Shown piece by piece: positions 1 through 7,033 of a stretch of 11,937 nucleotides of DNA. Position 1 is the first letter of the stretch, and each line of letters starts with the position of its first letter. This DNA comes from Armatimonadota bacterium (GTDB lineage: Bacteria; Sysuimicrobiota; Sysuimicrobiia; Sysuimicrobiales; Kaftiobacteriaceae), in assembly GCA_020028535.1 (NCBI GenBank), contig JAIBHM010000038.1:1-11937 (forward strand). The letters are read 5' to 3'. The notes beneath the pieces were generated by a model that searched no databases, was not told the DNA's origin, and saw nothing but the letters and a program-made list of their open reading frames with translations. The position numbers and the translations under genes were made by a program.

Positions 1-28
1 CCCGGGCTTTCGCCTCCATCGCACTCAT
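1..28 (-). CDS. 5' end of an unidentified gene, cut by the window edge
   Basis: An ATG at 28-26 on the minus strand opens a frame (MSAMEAKAR) that runs off the window. It lies 20 bp after the lpdA stop and is preceded by purine-rich GGGAGG and AGGAAG sequences that could serve as a ribosome binding site. A second in-frame ATG is at 19-17. Only nine residues are visible, so no function can be given. The spacing suggests it is co-transcribed with lpdA. Confidence 0.35.
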
Positions 29-48
29 CGACTTCCTGCCTCCCTCAG

Positions 49-1452
49 TTACGAGTGAATGACCCGGCCCATCGCATCCAATGCCGCTTCCTTCAACGCT
101 TCAGACAGCGTGGGATGCGAGTGCACGGCCGCGCCGAGCTCCGCCACCGTCGCCTCAAGGTATTTTGCCGCGACGCCCTCCGCCAGCAGCTCGGTGGCCC
201 ACGAACCGATCATGTGCACACCCAGGATTTCCCCGATCTTCGCCTCGGTCACAACCTTGACGAACCCTTCCCGCGACCCTTCAATCACCGCCTTGCTGTT
301 GGGCTGGAAGCTGAACCGCCCTACCTTGACCTGGTACCCCTGCTCCCTGGCCTGCTTCTCGCTGAGCCCCACCGTCGCGACCTGCGGAATGGAGTACGTT
401 GGGCGCGGCACCGTATCGTAGTTCAGGGGATGCCCTTCCGCCCCGGCGATGCGTTCCACGACGGCAATGGCCTCGTCGCTCGCCACGTGCGCCAAGCGGA
501 ACGGCTTCGCTCCGGTGATGACGTCACCGATCGCATAGACGCCCGCCGCGGTGGTCTGAAGATGCTCGTCCACTTTGAGAGTGCCCCCCTCCACGGCCAC
601 GCCGGCCTCGTCCAGCGCGAGACCTTGCGTCACCGCCCCGCGGCCGATGGCCACGAGCAGGTACTGCGCCTCCACCGTCTGTGTCTCATTCCCTTTCGCC
701 ACAGCGATCTTGACGCGCTCGCCCTGCATCTGGGCGCTCTTGGCGGTCGCCTGCGTGATGGTCTTGATCCCCCGCCGGGCGAAGGATCGCTCCAGGGCCT
801 GGCCGACTTCCTCATCCTCGAGCGGCACCAGCGTGGGGAGCAGCTCGATGATGGTGACTTCGCTGCCGAACGCGCGGAAGAGGCTCGCGAACTCGACGCC
901 CACAGGCCCCGCGCCGAGGATGGCGATGGACTTCGGAATCTGTTCGAGCGCGAGGGCGCCGGTGCTGTCGAGGATACGCCGGTTGTCGATGGTGATTCCG
1001 GGAATGCTGCGCGGCGCCGAACCGGTAGCAATCAGCGCGTGACGGGCCTGTAGTTCCGTCTCGGACCCGTCCGCGAGGGCGACGCCGACCTTCTGCGCGC
1101 TCAGGAACCGGCCTTCGCCGATGAAGACGTCGATCTTGTTCTTGCGCATGAGGAACTGCACGCCTTTGTGCAGGGTCTCCACGACGCGGGTCTTGCGCCG
1201 CTGCACGGCGGCGAAGTTCACGCCCACGTCGCCCACGGTCAACCCCAGGTCCGTGGCGTCCTTGAGATGCTCCACGAGCTCAGCGGTGTGCAGCATGGCT
1301 TTTGTGGGGATGCAGCCGACGTGAAGACAAGTCCCACCCAGTTTCTCGCGTTCCACCAGTGCGGTGCGCAGACCCAGCTGGGCGGCACGGATCGCGCCGA
1401 CGTATCCGCCGGGCCCACCGCCGACGATCACGAGGTCATAAGCTTCAGCCAT
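49..1452 (-). CDS. lpdA: Dihydrolipoyl dehydrogenase (E3)
   Basis: This cytoplasmic flavoprotein reoxidises the dihydrolipoyl groups of 2-oxoacid dehydrogenase complexes or the glycine cleavage system, passing electrons to NAD+. At 467 aa it has the usual family length. The N-terminal FAD-binding motif GGGPGG is at residues 11-16. The redox disulfide GGTCLHVGCIPTK has Cys42 and Cys47. A second Rossmann motif (GAGPVGVEF, about residues 180-188) binds NAD. The FAD-binding AIGD motif is near residue 310, and the C-terminal HSHPTLSE carries the catalytic His446 and Glu451. All hallmark residues are present. The ATG at 1452 has AGGAG about 11 nt upstream, overlapping the end of the DUF2203 gene. 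No E1 or E2 gene is in view, so the partner complex cannot be named. Confidence 0.96.
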   Translation of the reverse strand: MAEAYDLVIVGGGPGGYVGAIRAAQLGLRTALVEREKLGGTCLHVGCIPTKAMLHTAELVEHLKDATDLGLTVGDVGVNFAAVQRRKTRVVETLHKGVQFLMRKNKIDVFIGEGRFLSAQKVGVALADGSETELQARHALIATGSAPRSIPGITIDNRRILDSTGALALEQIPKSIAILGAGPVGVEFASLFRAFGSEVTIIELLPTLVPLEDEEVGQALERSFARRGIKTITQATAKSAQMQGERVKIAVAKGNETQTVEAQYLLVAIGRGAVTQGLALDEAGVAVEGGTLKVDEHLQTTAAGVYAIGDVITGAKPFRLAHVASDEAIAVVERIAGAEGHPLNYDTVPRPTYSIPQVATVGLSEKQAREQGYQVKVGRFSFQPNSKAVIEGSREGFVKVVTEAKIGEILGVHMIGSWATELLAEGVAAKYLEATVAELGAAVHSHPTLSEALKEAALDAMGRVIHS

Positions 1453-1467
1453 GCAATGCGCATCTCC

Positions 1468-1797
1468 TCAATGGAAGTGGCCTCCGGGCAGGAGGCGCAG
1501 CGGCTTGCGACCGGTGTAACCTTCCGCCGTCCCATGCCAGTAGCCGATGGCGTCCTCTCCGAGGCGCCAGCATAGAAAGAGCTCGGTTCCGCCTGCCAGA
1601 GCGGGAAAGTCTACCAGACCCAGATCCAGGTCACGCACCACGCAGCCGATGCTGTCCAGGTCTTCCATCACTGCTTCGAGAGCGTCCTTCGCGTCAACCG
1701 CATCCGCCGTCAGCTCACGGAGGCGCTCAAGCAGGCGCTCCACTTCGGGCAGCGCGGCCGTAGCTTCCTCGACCGTGAAGTAGCGGGGGGATGCCAT
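1468..1797 (-). CDS. DUF2203 family protein
   Basis: A small acidic, probably cytosolic protein of 109 aa. The N-terminal FTVEEATAALPEVERLL and the C-terminal GLVDFPAL, LCWRLGE, IGYWH and GR-PL blocks match the conserved pattern of DUF2203. The middle (about residues 20-45) is a charged predicted helix. The biochemical function of the family is unknown to me. The open frame extends upstream to 1968, but the extension overlaps the oxidoreductase gene and is arginine-rich shadow sequence. The ATG at 1797, 5 bp after the upstream stop, places the FTVEEA motif at residue 7, as expected for the family. It is probably translationally coupled to the genes on both sides; its own TGA overlaps a GAGGAG that could serve lpdA. 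Confidence 0.82.
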   Translation of the reverse strand: MASPRYFTVEEATAALPEVERLLERLRELTADAVDAKDALEAVMEDLDSIGCVVRDLDLGLVDFPALAGGTELFLCWRLGEDAIGYWHGTAEGYTGRKPLRLLPGGHFH

Positions 1798-1802
1798 GGA
1801 GC

Positions 1803-3365
1803 CTATTTGCGGACTCGGACCCTCACCGTGTGGTAGCCGGATGCGCCGTCGGGCAAAGTCGCGGTGTCCTTTGCGCTCTGCGTCACGCCGCCCCCGTCCT
1901 TTGCCCGCACCTTCAACGTATACTCGTTGGCCGCGGTGGGCTGCCAGAGCGCGGCCCACAGCACCCATGTGAACGGCCCAAGCGGGGACTTCACTTCAGC
2001 TTTCTGCCAGGTCTTTCCCCCATCGGTAGAGACCTCGACCTCTTTGACGCTCCGATCGCCCGCGTATGCGACGCCCCCGAGGCCGATTTCCTCCCCGGTC
2101 TGGTAGCTGCGGCCGAGCGTGGTGAATTTGGACATCGTCTTCACGACAGCCTCGTCGCTCCACCCCGAGCGCTCCCAGTATCCCTGGAAGTCGTAGTCCA
2201 CGAGCTCGATGCGGGTGATCCACTTCGGGTTTTTCATGCCGAAGAGGCCGGGCACGAGGAGCCGCACAGGAAAGCCGTGCACCGGAGGCAATTTTTCGCC
2301 GTTCATGTCGTACGCCAGCAGCGTGGTGGGTACGAGGGCATCGACCAGCGGGATCGACTCGGTATAGCCGTCGGCGCAGTGGAACGCCACCTTGATCGCC
2401 CGTGACGACGGCCCGCCGGCCCGCTGGAGGACGTCGCGCAGACGCACACCCTTCCACTTCGCATTGCTGATCAGGTCGCCGCCGACCTCGTTGCTGATGC
2501 ATTCCAGTGTCTGGAGCTGGTCCACCGCCGGGAACGCGCGCAGCTGATCGTATGTCAGCTTTATGGGCCGCGCCACCATGCCGCCCACATCGAGGGTCCA
2601 GCGGCGCTCATCGAGAACCGGATCGAACCCCGGCGGGTTCTTACTCACGACATAGAAACGCTCGTTGGGGGTGATCTCGGACGGCAGCAGGTCTCTGAAA
2701 CGTCCGACCAGCGTCTGGGCCAGAGCGGTCGTCCTCTGAGCCGCGGTCTGGACCCAGCGCGCCGCTCCTGCGCCCGCGGTCGTAGCGATCGCAATCAACA
2801 CCGCGCGTGACAGCAGCTCGCGGCGGCTCATGCCTTGGCCCGATGAGACCACGGCGCCACGACGCGTCATCATCCACAGCAACACGGCATAGACGAGCGA
2901 AAAAATCGCCGCGTAGGCGACAATGGCCACAGCCACGGCGGTTGCAGTGCCGTCGGGAACACCCTGTGCAGCCTGACGCGCGGCGAGACCGGCGACGGCG
3001 GGCCGATAGGCAAGCAGAGCCAGAACCCCCGCTGAAGCGACCCACGAGATCGCCACTCGGACTGCCCCTGAGAATCTGGTCCGCGCAAGGATCGCGCCGA
3101 AGATGCCCCACAGGATCACCAGACCGAGCAGCATGCCCCAGAAGGCCGAGGGCTTGGCGGCGAACTTGAGCCGCACGATGAAGAACGCGAATACCTGCAT
3201 GGGGGTGACCTGCATCAGGCGGTCCCACAGCGCGAGCGCGACGGCTGGGATCCCGGACGTGAAGAGGCCGAGGTAGATCGCCGTGACAGCGATCCCCCCG
3301 GCCACCACTCCTGCCCAGAAACCGGCGCGGGTCGATCCCGACATTTCGGATTCAGTATACACCAT
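1803..3365 (-). CDS. Membrane-anchored sulfite-oxidase-type molybdopterin oxidoreductase
   Basis: A 520-aa protein in two parts. Residues about 15-166 hold four or five hydrophobic segments (roughly 15-37, 76-96, 103-128, 141-166). A twin-arginine-like SRREL (residues 180-184) and another hydrophobic stretch (187-203) follow. From about 235 comes a sulfite oxidase/YedY-type Mo-cofactor domain: NERFYVVSKNPP, ALTYDQL-like and LECISNEVGGDLISNAKWKG, in which Cys289 should be the molybdenum ligand. Then come HCADGYTESIP and HGFPVRLLVPGLFGMKNPKW, and a C-terminal Ig-like Mo-co dimerisation domain (EVSTDGGKTWQKAE). The catalytic domain probably faces outward. The substrate cannot be read from sequence: sulfite, or reduction of S- or N-oxides as in YedY, are options. 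Start codons at 3365 and 3344 are both possible and neither has a clear ribosome binding site. The gene begins 9 bp after the upstream stop, implying coupling. Confidence 0.9.
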   Translation of the reverse strand: MVYTESEMSGSTRAGFWAGVVAGGIAVTAIYLGLFTSGIPAVALALWDRLMQVTPMQVFAFFIVRLKFAAKPSAFWGMLLGLVILWGIFGAILARTRFSGAVRVAISWVASAGVLALLAYRPAVAGLAARQAAQGVPDGTATAVAVAIVAYAAIFSLVYAVLLWMMTRRGAVVSSGQGMSRRELLSRAVLIAIATTAGAGAARWVQTAAQRTTALAQTLVGRFRDLLPSEITPNERFYVVSKNPPGFDPVLDERRWTLDVGGMVARPIKLTYDQLRAFPAVDQLQTLECISNEVGGDLISNAKWKGVRLRDVLQRAGGPSSRAIKVAFHCADGYTESIPLVDALVPTTLLAYDMNGEKLPPVHGFPVRLLVPGLFGMKNPKWITRIELVDYDFQGYWERSGWSDEAVVKTMSKFTTLGRSYQTGEEIGLGGVAYAGDRSVKEVEVSTDGGKTWQKAEVKSPLGPFTWVLWAALWQPTAANEYTLKVRAKDGGGVTQSAKDTATLPDGASGYHTVRVRVRK

Positions 3366-3374
3366 TGCCCGCGG

Positions 3375-3923
3375 CTACTTTCGAACGATCTCCCCGGCGA
3401 GCACGGGTGTTCCCGGGCGGGGATCGTAGGCTCCGCGGTTGCCATCCGATTCGAGGGTCACCACGACCGCATTATATGGCTGCAGCGAGTTCGCGATGGC
3501 GAAGGATCCGCTGAAGGTGCGGGTGCTCCCGCTTCGAAGGCGCAAGAGCCCGGTGCTCAGCGCATACGGGAGATCACGCGATGCCGCCGCGAGCTCGGCG
3601 TTGCCGAACGCGGGCCCGTATTTTTGGTCGCGCTCCGAGGCGTGCGTCATCCCCGGACCGCCCTTGCGGCCGGCGTCTACGACCCACCCTTCGAGCACGG
3701 AGCCCATCGGCAGGGTACCGCCCGCGGCCAGTGTCACCGTGATCTTCACTTTGCCCTTCTCAACGTCCACGTCCGCAAATCCGGTTGCGCCGGCCAGCCC
3801 GGCGTTGGCGGCCACCGGTGTAGCCGCGAGCTTCACACGGTGCACCATCATGGCCCCGTCCGCGGCCGCCGCCGCGAACACCACAAGCATGACTCCAAAA
3901 ATGAGCGCCTTCGATCGCATCAT
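3375..3923 (-). CDS. Secreted beta-sandwich protein, RskA C-terminal-like
   Basis: A 182-aa protein with a cleavable-looking signal (MMRSK, then a hydrophobic run with AAAAADGA near residues 17-24). The mature part is Gly/Ala-rich and beta-like. Its LEGWVVDAG and VVTLESDGN...PGTPVLAG segments resemble the extracytoplasmic C-terminal domain of anti-sigma-K factor RskA proteins. There is no zinc-finger or transmembrane anti-sigma part, so I do not call it an anti-sigma factor. The frame opens upstream at 4013, but the ATG at 3923 has GGGAGG 9 nt upstream and directly precedes the signal peptide, so I chose it. It sits between the DM13 and molybdopterin oxidoreductase genes and probably acts outside the membrane with them. 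Function is unknown. Confidence 0.72.
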   Translation of the reverse strand: MMRSKALIFGVMLVVFAAAAADGAMMVHRVKLAATPVAANAGLAGATGFADVDVEKGKVKITVTLAAGGTLPMGSVLEGWVVDAGRKGGPGMTHASERDQKYGPAFGNAELAAASRDLPYALSTGLLRLRSGSTRTFSGSFAIANSLQPYNAVVVTLESDGNRGAYDPRPGTPVLAGEIVRK

Positions 3924-3950
3924 GTCGCCGTCCCTCCCACCGAGCTTTTT

Positions 3951-3966
3951 GGGACCTCGAAGTCCC
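3951..3966. other. Small hairpin upstream of the secreted-protein gene
   Basis: GGGAC and GTCCC arms enclose a six-base loop, with a possible extra U-G pair. In the minus-strand transcript the hairpin is followed by five A residues, not U residues, and then by the GGGAGG ribosome binding site of the 3923 gene. It is therefore not an intrinsic terminator. It may be an mRNA-stabilising or processing structure in the 110-bp gap after the DM13 gene. Confidence 0.35.
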
Positions 3967-4033
3967 GTTGGAAGGCACAGTACCTCGGGGAGGTGAAGGG
4001 GCGACAAAGCCACTGTTGTGATTGTGTAATCCG

Positions 4034-4504
4034 TCAGTTGCCGGGGGCCAGGGTGGCTGTGGAGAAGACGACATGAAACGCTCGGCAGTAAATGACGACG
4101 GATCCGTAGCGGGCCAGGTCCACGTCCGCAGGAATCGGGTAGGTTTGCGCCCCGATGTTGCCCTTGAGCCGTCCGAGGTTGACGAAACCCTCGTCAACAT
4201 CGCCCCGGGACCGTGGTTGGCGGTGAGCAGCCAGGTAGACGTAGAGGTCTGGTCCGTTGGTGACGCGAAAGTCTTCGAGCCGCAACACCCGCTCGGCGCC
4301 GTCGCGCACCACGCGCGCACGACCTGAGCCTGTATGGAAGCTGTCGGCGTCGCTGAAGGTCCCGCGTGCGACCTCGCCCCCGCCCTGAAACTCCTCCACA
4401 ATCGTGCGGTTGATGAACAAGGGCGACCCGAGATACCACGCCACGGGCGCGCCGAGCGCGACCACTACGAGACCCGCAATCCACCATCGTCGCCGGTCCG
4501 GCAT
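4034..4504 (-). CDS. Membrane-anchored DM13 domain protein
   Basis: A 156-aa protein. Residues 8-25 form one hydrophobic N-terminal anchor, so the rest should be exported. From residue 45 it follows the DM13 pattern: ARGTFSDADSFHTGSGRA, then LRLEDFRVTNGPDLYVYL, LGRLKGNIGAQTYPIP, and finally the conserved VVIYCRAFHVVFSTATL with Cys140. DM13 domains have been proposed to act in redox or electron transfer through this cysteine; that role is predicted rather than proven. The ATG at 4504 has GGCGAGGAGGCGAGG just upstream. It is the first gene after the two-component system and has its own predicted promoter and response-regulator box. The neighbouring genes suggest a role in envelope redox chemistry with the molybdopterin oxidoreductase. 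Confidence 0.87.
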   Translation of the reverse strand: MPDRRRWWIAGLVVVALGAPVAWYLGSPLFINRTIVEEFQGGGEVARGTFSDADSFHTGSGRARVVRDGAERVLRLEDFRVTNGPDLYVYLAAHRQPRSRGDVDEGFVNLGRLKGNIGAQTYPIPADVDLARYGSVVIYCRAFHVVFSTATLAPGN

Positions 4505-4524
4505 GTCCTCGCCTCCTCGCCCCT

Positions 4525-4557
4525 ACCATACTCCCCGGCCGTAAAGGTTCTGTTAAG
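4525..4557 (-). promoter_or_regulatory. Predicted response-regulator box and promoter of the DM13 operon
   Basis: Read on the minus strand, CTTAACAGAACCTTTACG (4557-4540) holds two TTWACR-like half-sites (TTAACA and TTTACG) separated by 5 bp, an 11-bp period typical of OmpR/PhoB/PhoP binding sites. Ten bp after CTTTAC comes TATGGT (4530-4525), a -10-like hexamer. No good -35 is present, as expected for an activator-dependent promoter. The box overlaps the histidine kinase stop codon. A matching copy with identical geometry precedes the response regulator gene. Confidence 0.6.
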
Positions 4558-5653
4558 ACGGCAGGGCGATCCAGACCGTCGTGCGGCCGTCCCCGCTCGT
4601 CGCGCCGGCCTGACCTCCGTGGGCACGCGCTACCTCGCGTACAATGGCCAGCCCGATACCCGCGCCGCCGGAGGAGCGGGAGCGCGACTTCTCGCCGCGA
4701 TAGAACCGTTCGAAGATGAACGGCAGGTCGTCCTCCGGGATGCCCTCGCCGGAGTTGGTGACGGCCAGCCGCACGACCCCGTTGTCCAGAGCCGCCTCCA
4801 CGCTGACGTGACCGTCCGGAGGCGTGTACTTGAGGGCGTTGTCGAAGAGGTTGGACGCAGCCTGGGAGAGCAGGTCGAGATCGGCTTCCACGGTGAGGCC
4901 CGCCGTGATGTGTGAGGCCAAGACAATCCTCTTCGCCGCAAATTCGCCGCTGCGCAGCGCCAGGAGGCGCTCGACGAGATCGCGGAGATCCACGGGCTCA
5001 CGGCGCAGGACCGGCAGCCGGGCGTCGAAGCGGGAGAGTTCGTGTAAAGCGTCAACTAGGCGCACCAGGCGCATCACCTCGCCGTGCAGCATGCCGACCG
5101 TCTCCGCCGAAGGCGGCGTGACGCCGTCGCGCAGAGCTTCGAGGTATCCGCGGAGGTTAGATAGCGGGGTGCGCAGTTCGTGCGCCACGTTCGCCACGAG
5201 GTCCTTGCGCAGCCGCTCGAGCGTGGCCAGGGAATCGGCCATCTGATTGAGGGTGTGCGCGAGCGATGCAAGCTCGTCCCGGCCGTCGGCGCCTACGCGC
5301 ACGCCGTAGTCCCCGTGCGCGATCCGCTCCGCCATCCGCATCATCCCTCGCACAGGGCTCATGACGCGGCGTGTCATGACGACGCTGAGGATCGCGCCGG
5401 CCGCGACAGCGATGATGCTGGCCAGGAGGAGCGAGCGCGCGAGCTCCCCGACAAAGCGCCCGTGCAGCGGGTCCACCTTGATGTTGAAGTCGTGCATGAG
5501 GTTGGCGAAGATCTCCTCCGCCAGCCGGCCCACCAGCACGGCCGCCACCGCAACGGCGAGGGCCGCCACGAACAGGTTGATGCCGAGGAGCTTCCAGAAC
5601 AGGCGGCCTCGCATGAAGGCGATCGCGGGTTGCCGGGAGGGCCGGTCCGTCAT
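4553..5653 (-). CDS. Two-component sensor histidine kinase
   Basis: A 366-aa inner-membrane kinase. TM1 is at about residues 20-42 and TM2 at 74-93, with a short (about 30 aa) extracytoplasmic loop between them that is too small for a classic sensor domain. A HAMP domain with RRVMSPVRGM and a DELASLAHTLNQMADSL region follows. The HisKA motif VANVAHELRTPLSNLRGYLEALRDG carries phospho-acceptor His158. The ATP-binding domain has the N box NLFDNALKY (268-276), the G1 box NSGEGIP (300-306), the F box FIFERFYRG and the G2 box GGAGIGLAIV. The ATG at 5653 overlaps the response regulator stop as ATGA, so the pair is translationally coupled. The signal is unknown. The short loop suggests sensing through the membrane or via a partner protein. 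Confidence 0.95.
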   Translation of the reverse strand: MTDRPSRQPAIAFMRGRLFWKLLGINLFVAALAVAVAAVLVGRLAEEIFANLMHDFNIKVDPLHGRFVGELARSLLLASIIAVAAGAILSVVMTRRVMSPVRGMMRMAERIAHGDYGVRVGADGRDELASLAHTLNQMADSLATLERLRKDLVANVAHELRTPLSNLRGYLEALRDGVTPPSAETVGMLHGEVMRLVRLVDALHELSRFDARLPVLRREPVDLRDLVERLLALRSGEFAAKRIVLASHITAGLTVEADLDLLSQAASNLFDNALKYTPPDGHVSVEAALDNGVVRLAVTNSGEGIPEDDLPFIFERFYRGEKSRSRSSGGAGIGLAIVREVARAHGGQAGATSGDGRTTVWIALPS

Positions 5654-6327
5654 AGAAGTTTGTAACCCACTCCACGCACGGTCATGATGAAGCGCGGCTG
5701 CGCCGGATCGTCGCCCAGTTTCTCCCGCAGCTTGCCGACGTGCACGTCGATGGCTCGATCGACCACTGCCACCTCGTGTTGAGCATAGATCCGGTTGAGG
5801 AGCGCGTCGCGGCTGTAGACGCGCTCGGGGGATTCGAGCAACGCCTGGAGCAGCCGGAACTCCACCCTGGTCAGCCGCACCTCGCGCCCTCCCACGGTGA
5901 CGTGGTGGCGGTCGACGTCCATCTCCAGAGGCCCTCGGCGCAGCACGCGCGCCGGTGTCTCTCGTTCAGTCCGCCGCAGGATCGTCCGCACCCGCGCGAC
6001 CAGTTCCCGCGGGCTGAACGGCTTCGTGACGTAGTCATCCGCGCCCAGGGACAGCCCCAGCAGTTTGTCCACCTCGTCCACGCGCGCGGTGAGCATGAGG
6101 ATAGGCACCTCCGAGGTCGCGCGGATCCTCCGGCACACTTCGATCCCGTCGAGACCCGGGAGCATCAGGTCCAGGATGACGAAGTCAAATCGGCCGCGGC
6201 CCAACGCCTCCAACCCGCTGACCCCGTCTCCCGCGCTCTGCACCTGATAGCCGTCGCGTTCCAGGTAAAGGCGGAGGAGATTGACGATCTTGGCGTCATC
6301 CTCGATGACAAGCACAGATTGCGGCAT
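5650..6327 (-). CDS. OmpR/PhoB-family response regulator
   Basis: A 225-aa DNA-binding response regulator. The receiver domain (residues 1-about 118) has the acidic pair D10/D11, phospho-acceptor Asp53 in VILDLMLPG, Thr80 in MLTAR and Lys102 in DYVTKPF. The C-terminal winged helix (about 130-225) includes VRLTRVEFRLLQALLE, RDALLNRIY and the end motif VRGVGYKL, typical of the OmpR/PhoB class. ATG at 6327. It is cotranscribed with the kinase it overlaps. It is predicted to bind the direct-repeat boxes at 6359-6375 and 4541-4557, giving autoregulation and control of the DM13/oxidoreductase genes. The regulon beyond that is not visible. Confidence 0.96.
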   Translation of the reverse strand: MPQSVLVIEDDAKIVNLLRLYLERDGYQVQSAGDGVSGLEALGRGRFDFVILDLMLPGLDGIEVCRRIRATSEVPILMLTARVDEVDKLLGLSLGADDYVTKPFSPRELVARVRTILRRTERETPARVLRRGPLEMDVDRHHVTVGGREVRLTRVEFRLLQALLESPERVYSRDALLNRIYAQHEVAVVDRAIDVHVGKLREKLGDDPAQPRFIMTVRGVGYKLL

Positions 6328-6342
6328 GGGCGAGTCCGGACT

Positions 6343-6375
6343 AGCGTATGGAACGAGCGTAAAGGTTCAATAAAG
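6343..6375 (-). promoter_or_regulatory. Predicted autoregulatory box and promoter of the response regulator
   Basis: On the minus strand, CTTTATTGAACCTTTACG (6375-6358) has two CTTTA half-sites exactly 11 bp apart and matches the box before the DM13 gene at 14 of 17 positions (gtaaaggttc is identical on the plus strand). TACGCT (6348-6343) lies 10 bp after CTTTAC, the same spacing as the -10-like hexamer at the other site. A 10-bp palindrome AGTCCGGACT (6333-6342) lies between this promoter and the start codon; its role is unknown. Confidence 0.6.
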
Positions 6376-6382
6376 CGGGGAG

Positions 6383-7033
6383 TCAGGCGCGCTCGCCGAG
6401 CCCGAGGCCTTCGATGTCCTTCTGCCGCTGCTTTGCGGCCTCAACCAGCCAGGCCGGCTCTTGAAAGACGTAATCCTTGCGGAGGGGATGACCGATCCAG
6501 TCGTCGGTCATCATGATGCGGCGGAGATTGGGGTGGCCTTCGAAGACGATCCCGAACAGGTCGAAGGTCTCGCGCTCGTGCCAGTCGGCGCCGACCCAGA
6601 CCGAGGCGACGGACGCCACCGCGGGCGCCTCGCGGGGCACCCGGGCCTTCAGCACCAGCTCGTCTTTCCTGTCGAACGTGTACAGGTGGTAGAGCACCTC
6701 GAACTGGTTGGCCTCCGGCCGGTCGATGGCGCTCACGAACGACAGGTAATGCAGACCGAACTCGCGATCGATCGCGAGCACCTGGCAGATCGCCAGGAGC
6801 AGTTCACCTGGAACGAAGACGCCCGGCGTGAGAAACGCCGGGGGTGCTTCATGCGCGGGGCGGCGCGGCGGGGGCTTTGGCGCCTCCCCCGGCGGAGCGC
6901 CTGGGGAGGGGGCCGCGGAGGCCGATGGCACCGGCGCCGGTGAGGCCTCATGGGGCTCGTCCTGGCCCGGGCGCGGGAACAATTCCACATCGGGGAACCG
7001 CGCGCGTACCTTTTCGGCGAGTTCCCAGCTCAC
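6383..7033 (-). CDS. nuoC: NADH-quinone oxidoreductase subunit C
   Basis: A 216-aa subunit of the peripheral arm of complex I that packs against NuoD near the quinone site. The C-terminal half carries the signature WHERETFDLFGIVFEGHPNL and the ending IGHPLRKDY (residues 151-188). The start is GTG at 7033, overlapping the nuoI stop as GTGA. The open frame extends to 7255, but that part lies inside nuoI and lacks NuoC similarity. Between the first short block (VSWELAEKVRARFPDVELF) and the conserved core from about residue 67 lies a Pro/Ala-rich segment of roughly 45 residues. Such a linker is unusual in the middle of the N-terminal half of a NuoC. The gene is last in a B-D-I-C order. Confidence 0.92.
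   Translation of the reverse strand: MSWELAEKVRARFPDVELFPRPGQDEPHEASPAPVPSASAAPSPGAPPGEAPKPPPRRPAHEAPPAFLTPGVFVPGELLLAICQVLAIDREFGLHYLSFVSAIDRPEANQFEVLYHLYTFDRKDELVLKARVPREAPAVASVASVWVGADWHERETFDLFGIVFEGHPNLRRIMMTDDWIGHPLRKDYVFQEPAWLVEAAKQRQKDIEGLGLGERA

Noticed and set aside
55..1053. Long plus-strand open frame opposite lpdA
   Set aside because: Arg/His/Asp-rich translation with no domain; it is the GC-rich antisense shadow of an intact lpdA.
1798..1968. N-terminal extension of the DUF2203 frame
   Set aside because: It overlaps the oxidoreductase gene and encodes Arg-rich sequence without family similarity; the ATG at 1797 fits the conserved start.
3951..3966. Hairpin as an intrinsic terminator after the DM13 gene
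   Set aside because: In the transcript direction it is followed by A residues, not U residues, and the downstream genes appear to belong to the same operon.
4736..4756. G1 box of the kinase has Asn (NSGEG) in place of Asp
   Set aside because: Asn at this site is a common variant in OmpR-partner kinases; the other boxes are intact, so there is no reason to think it inactive.
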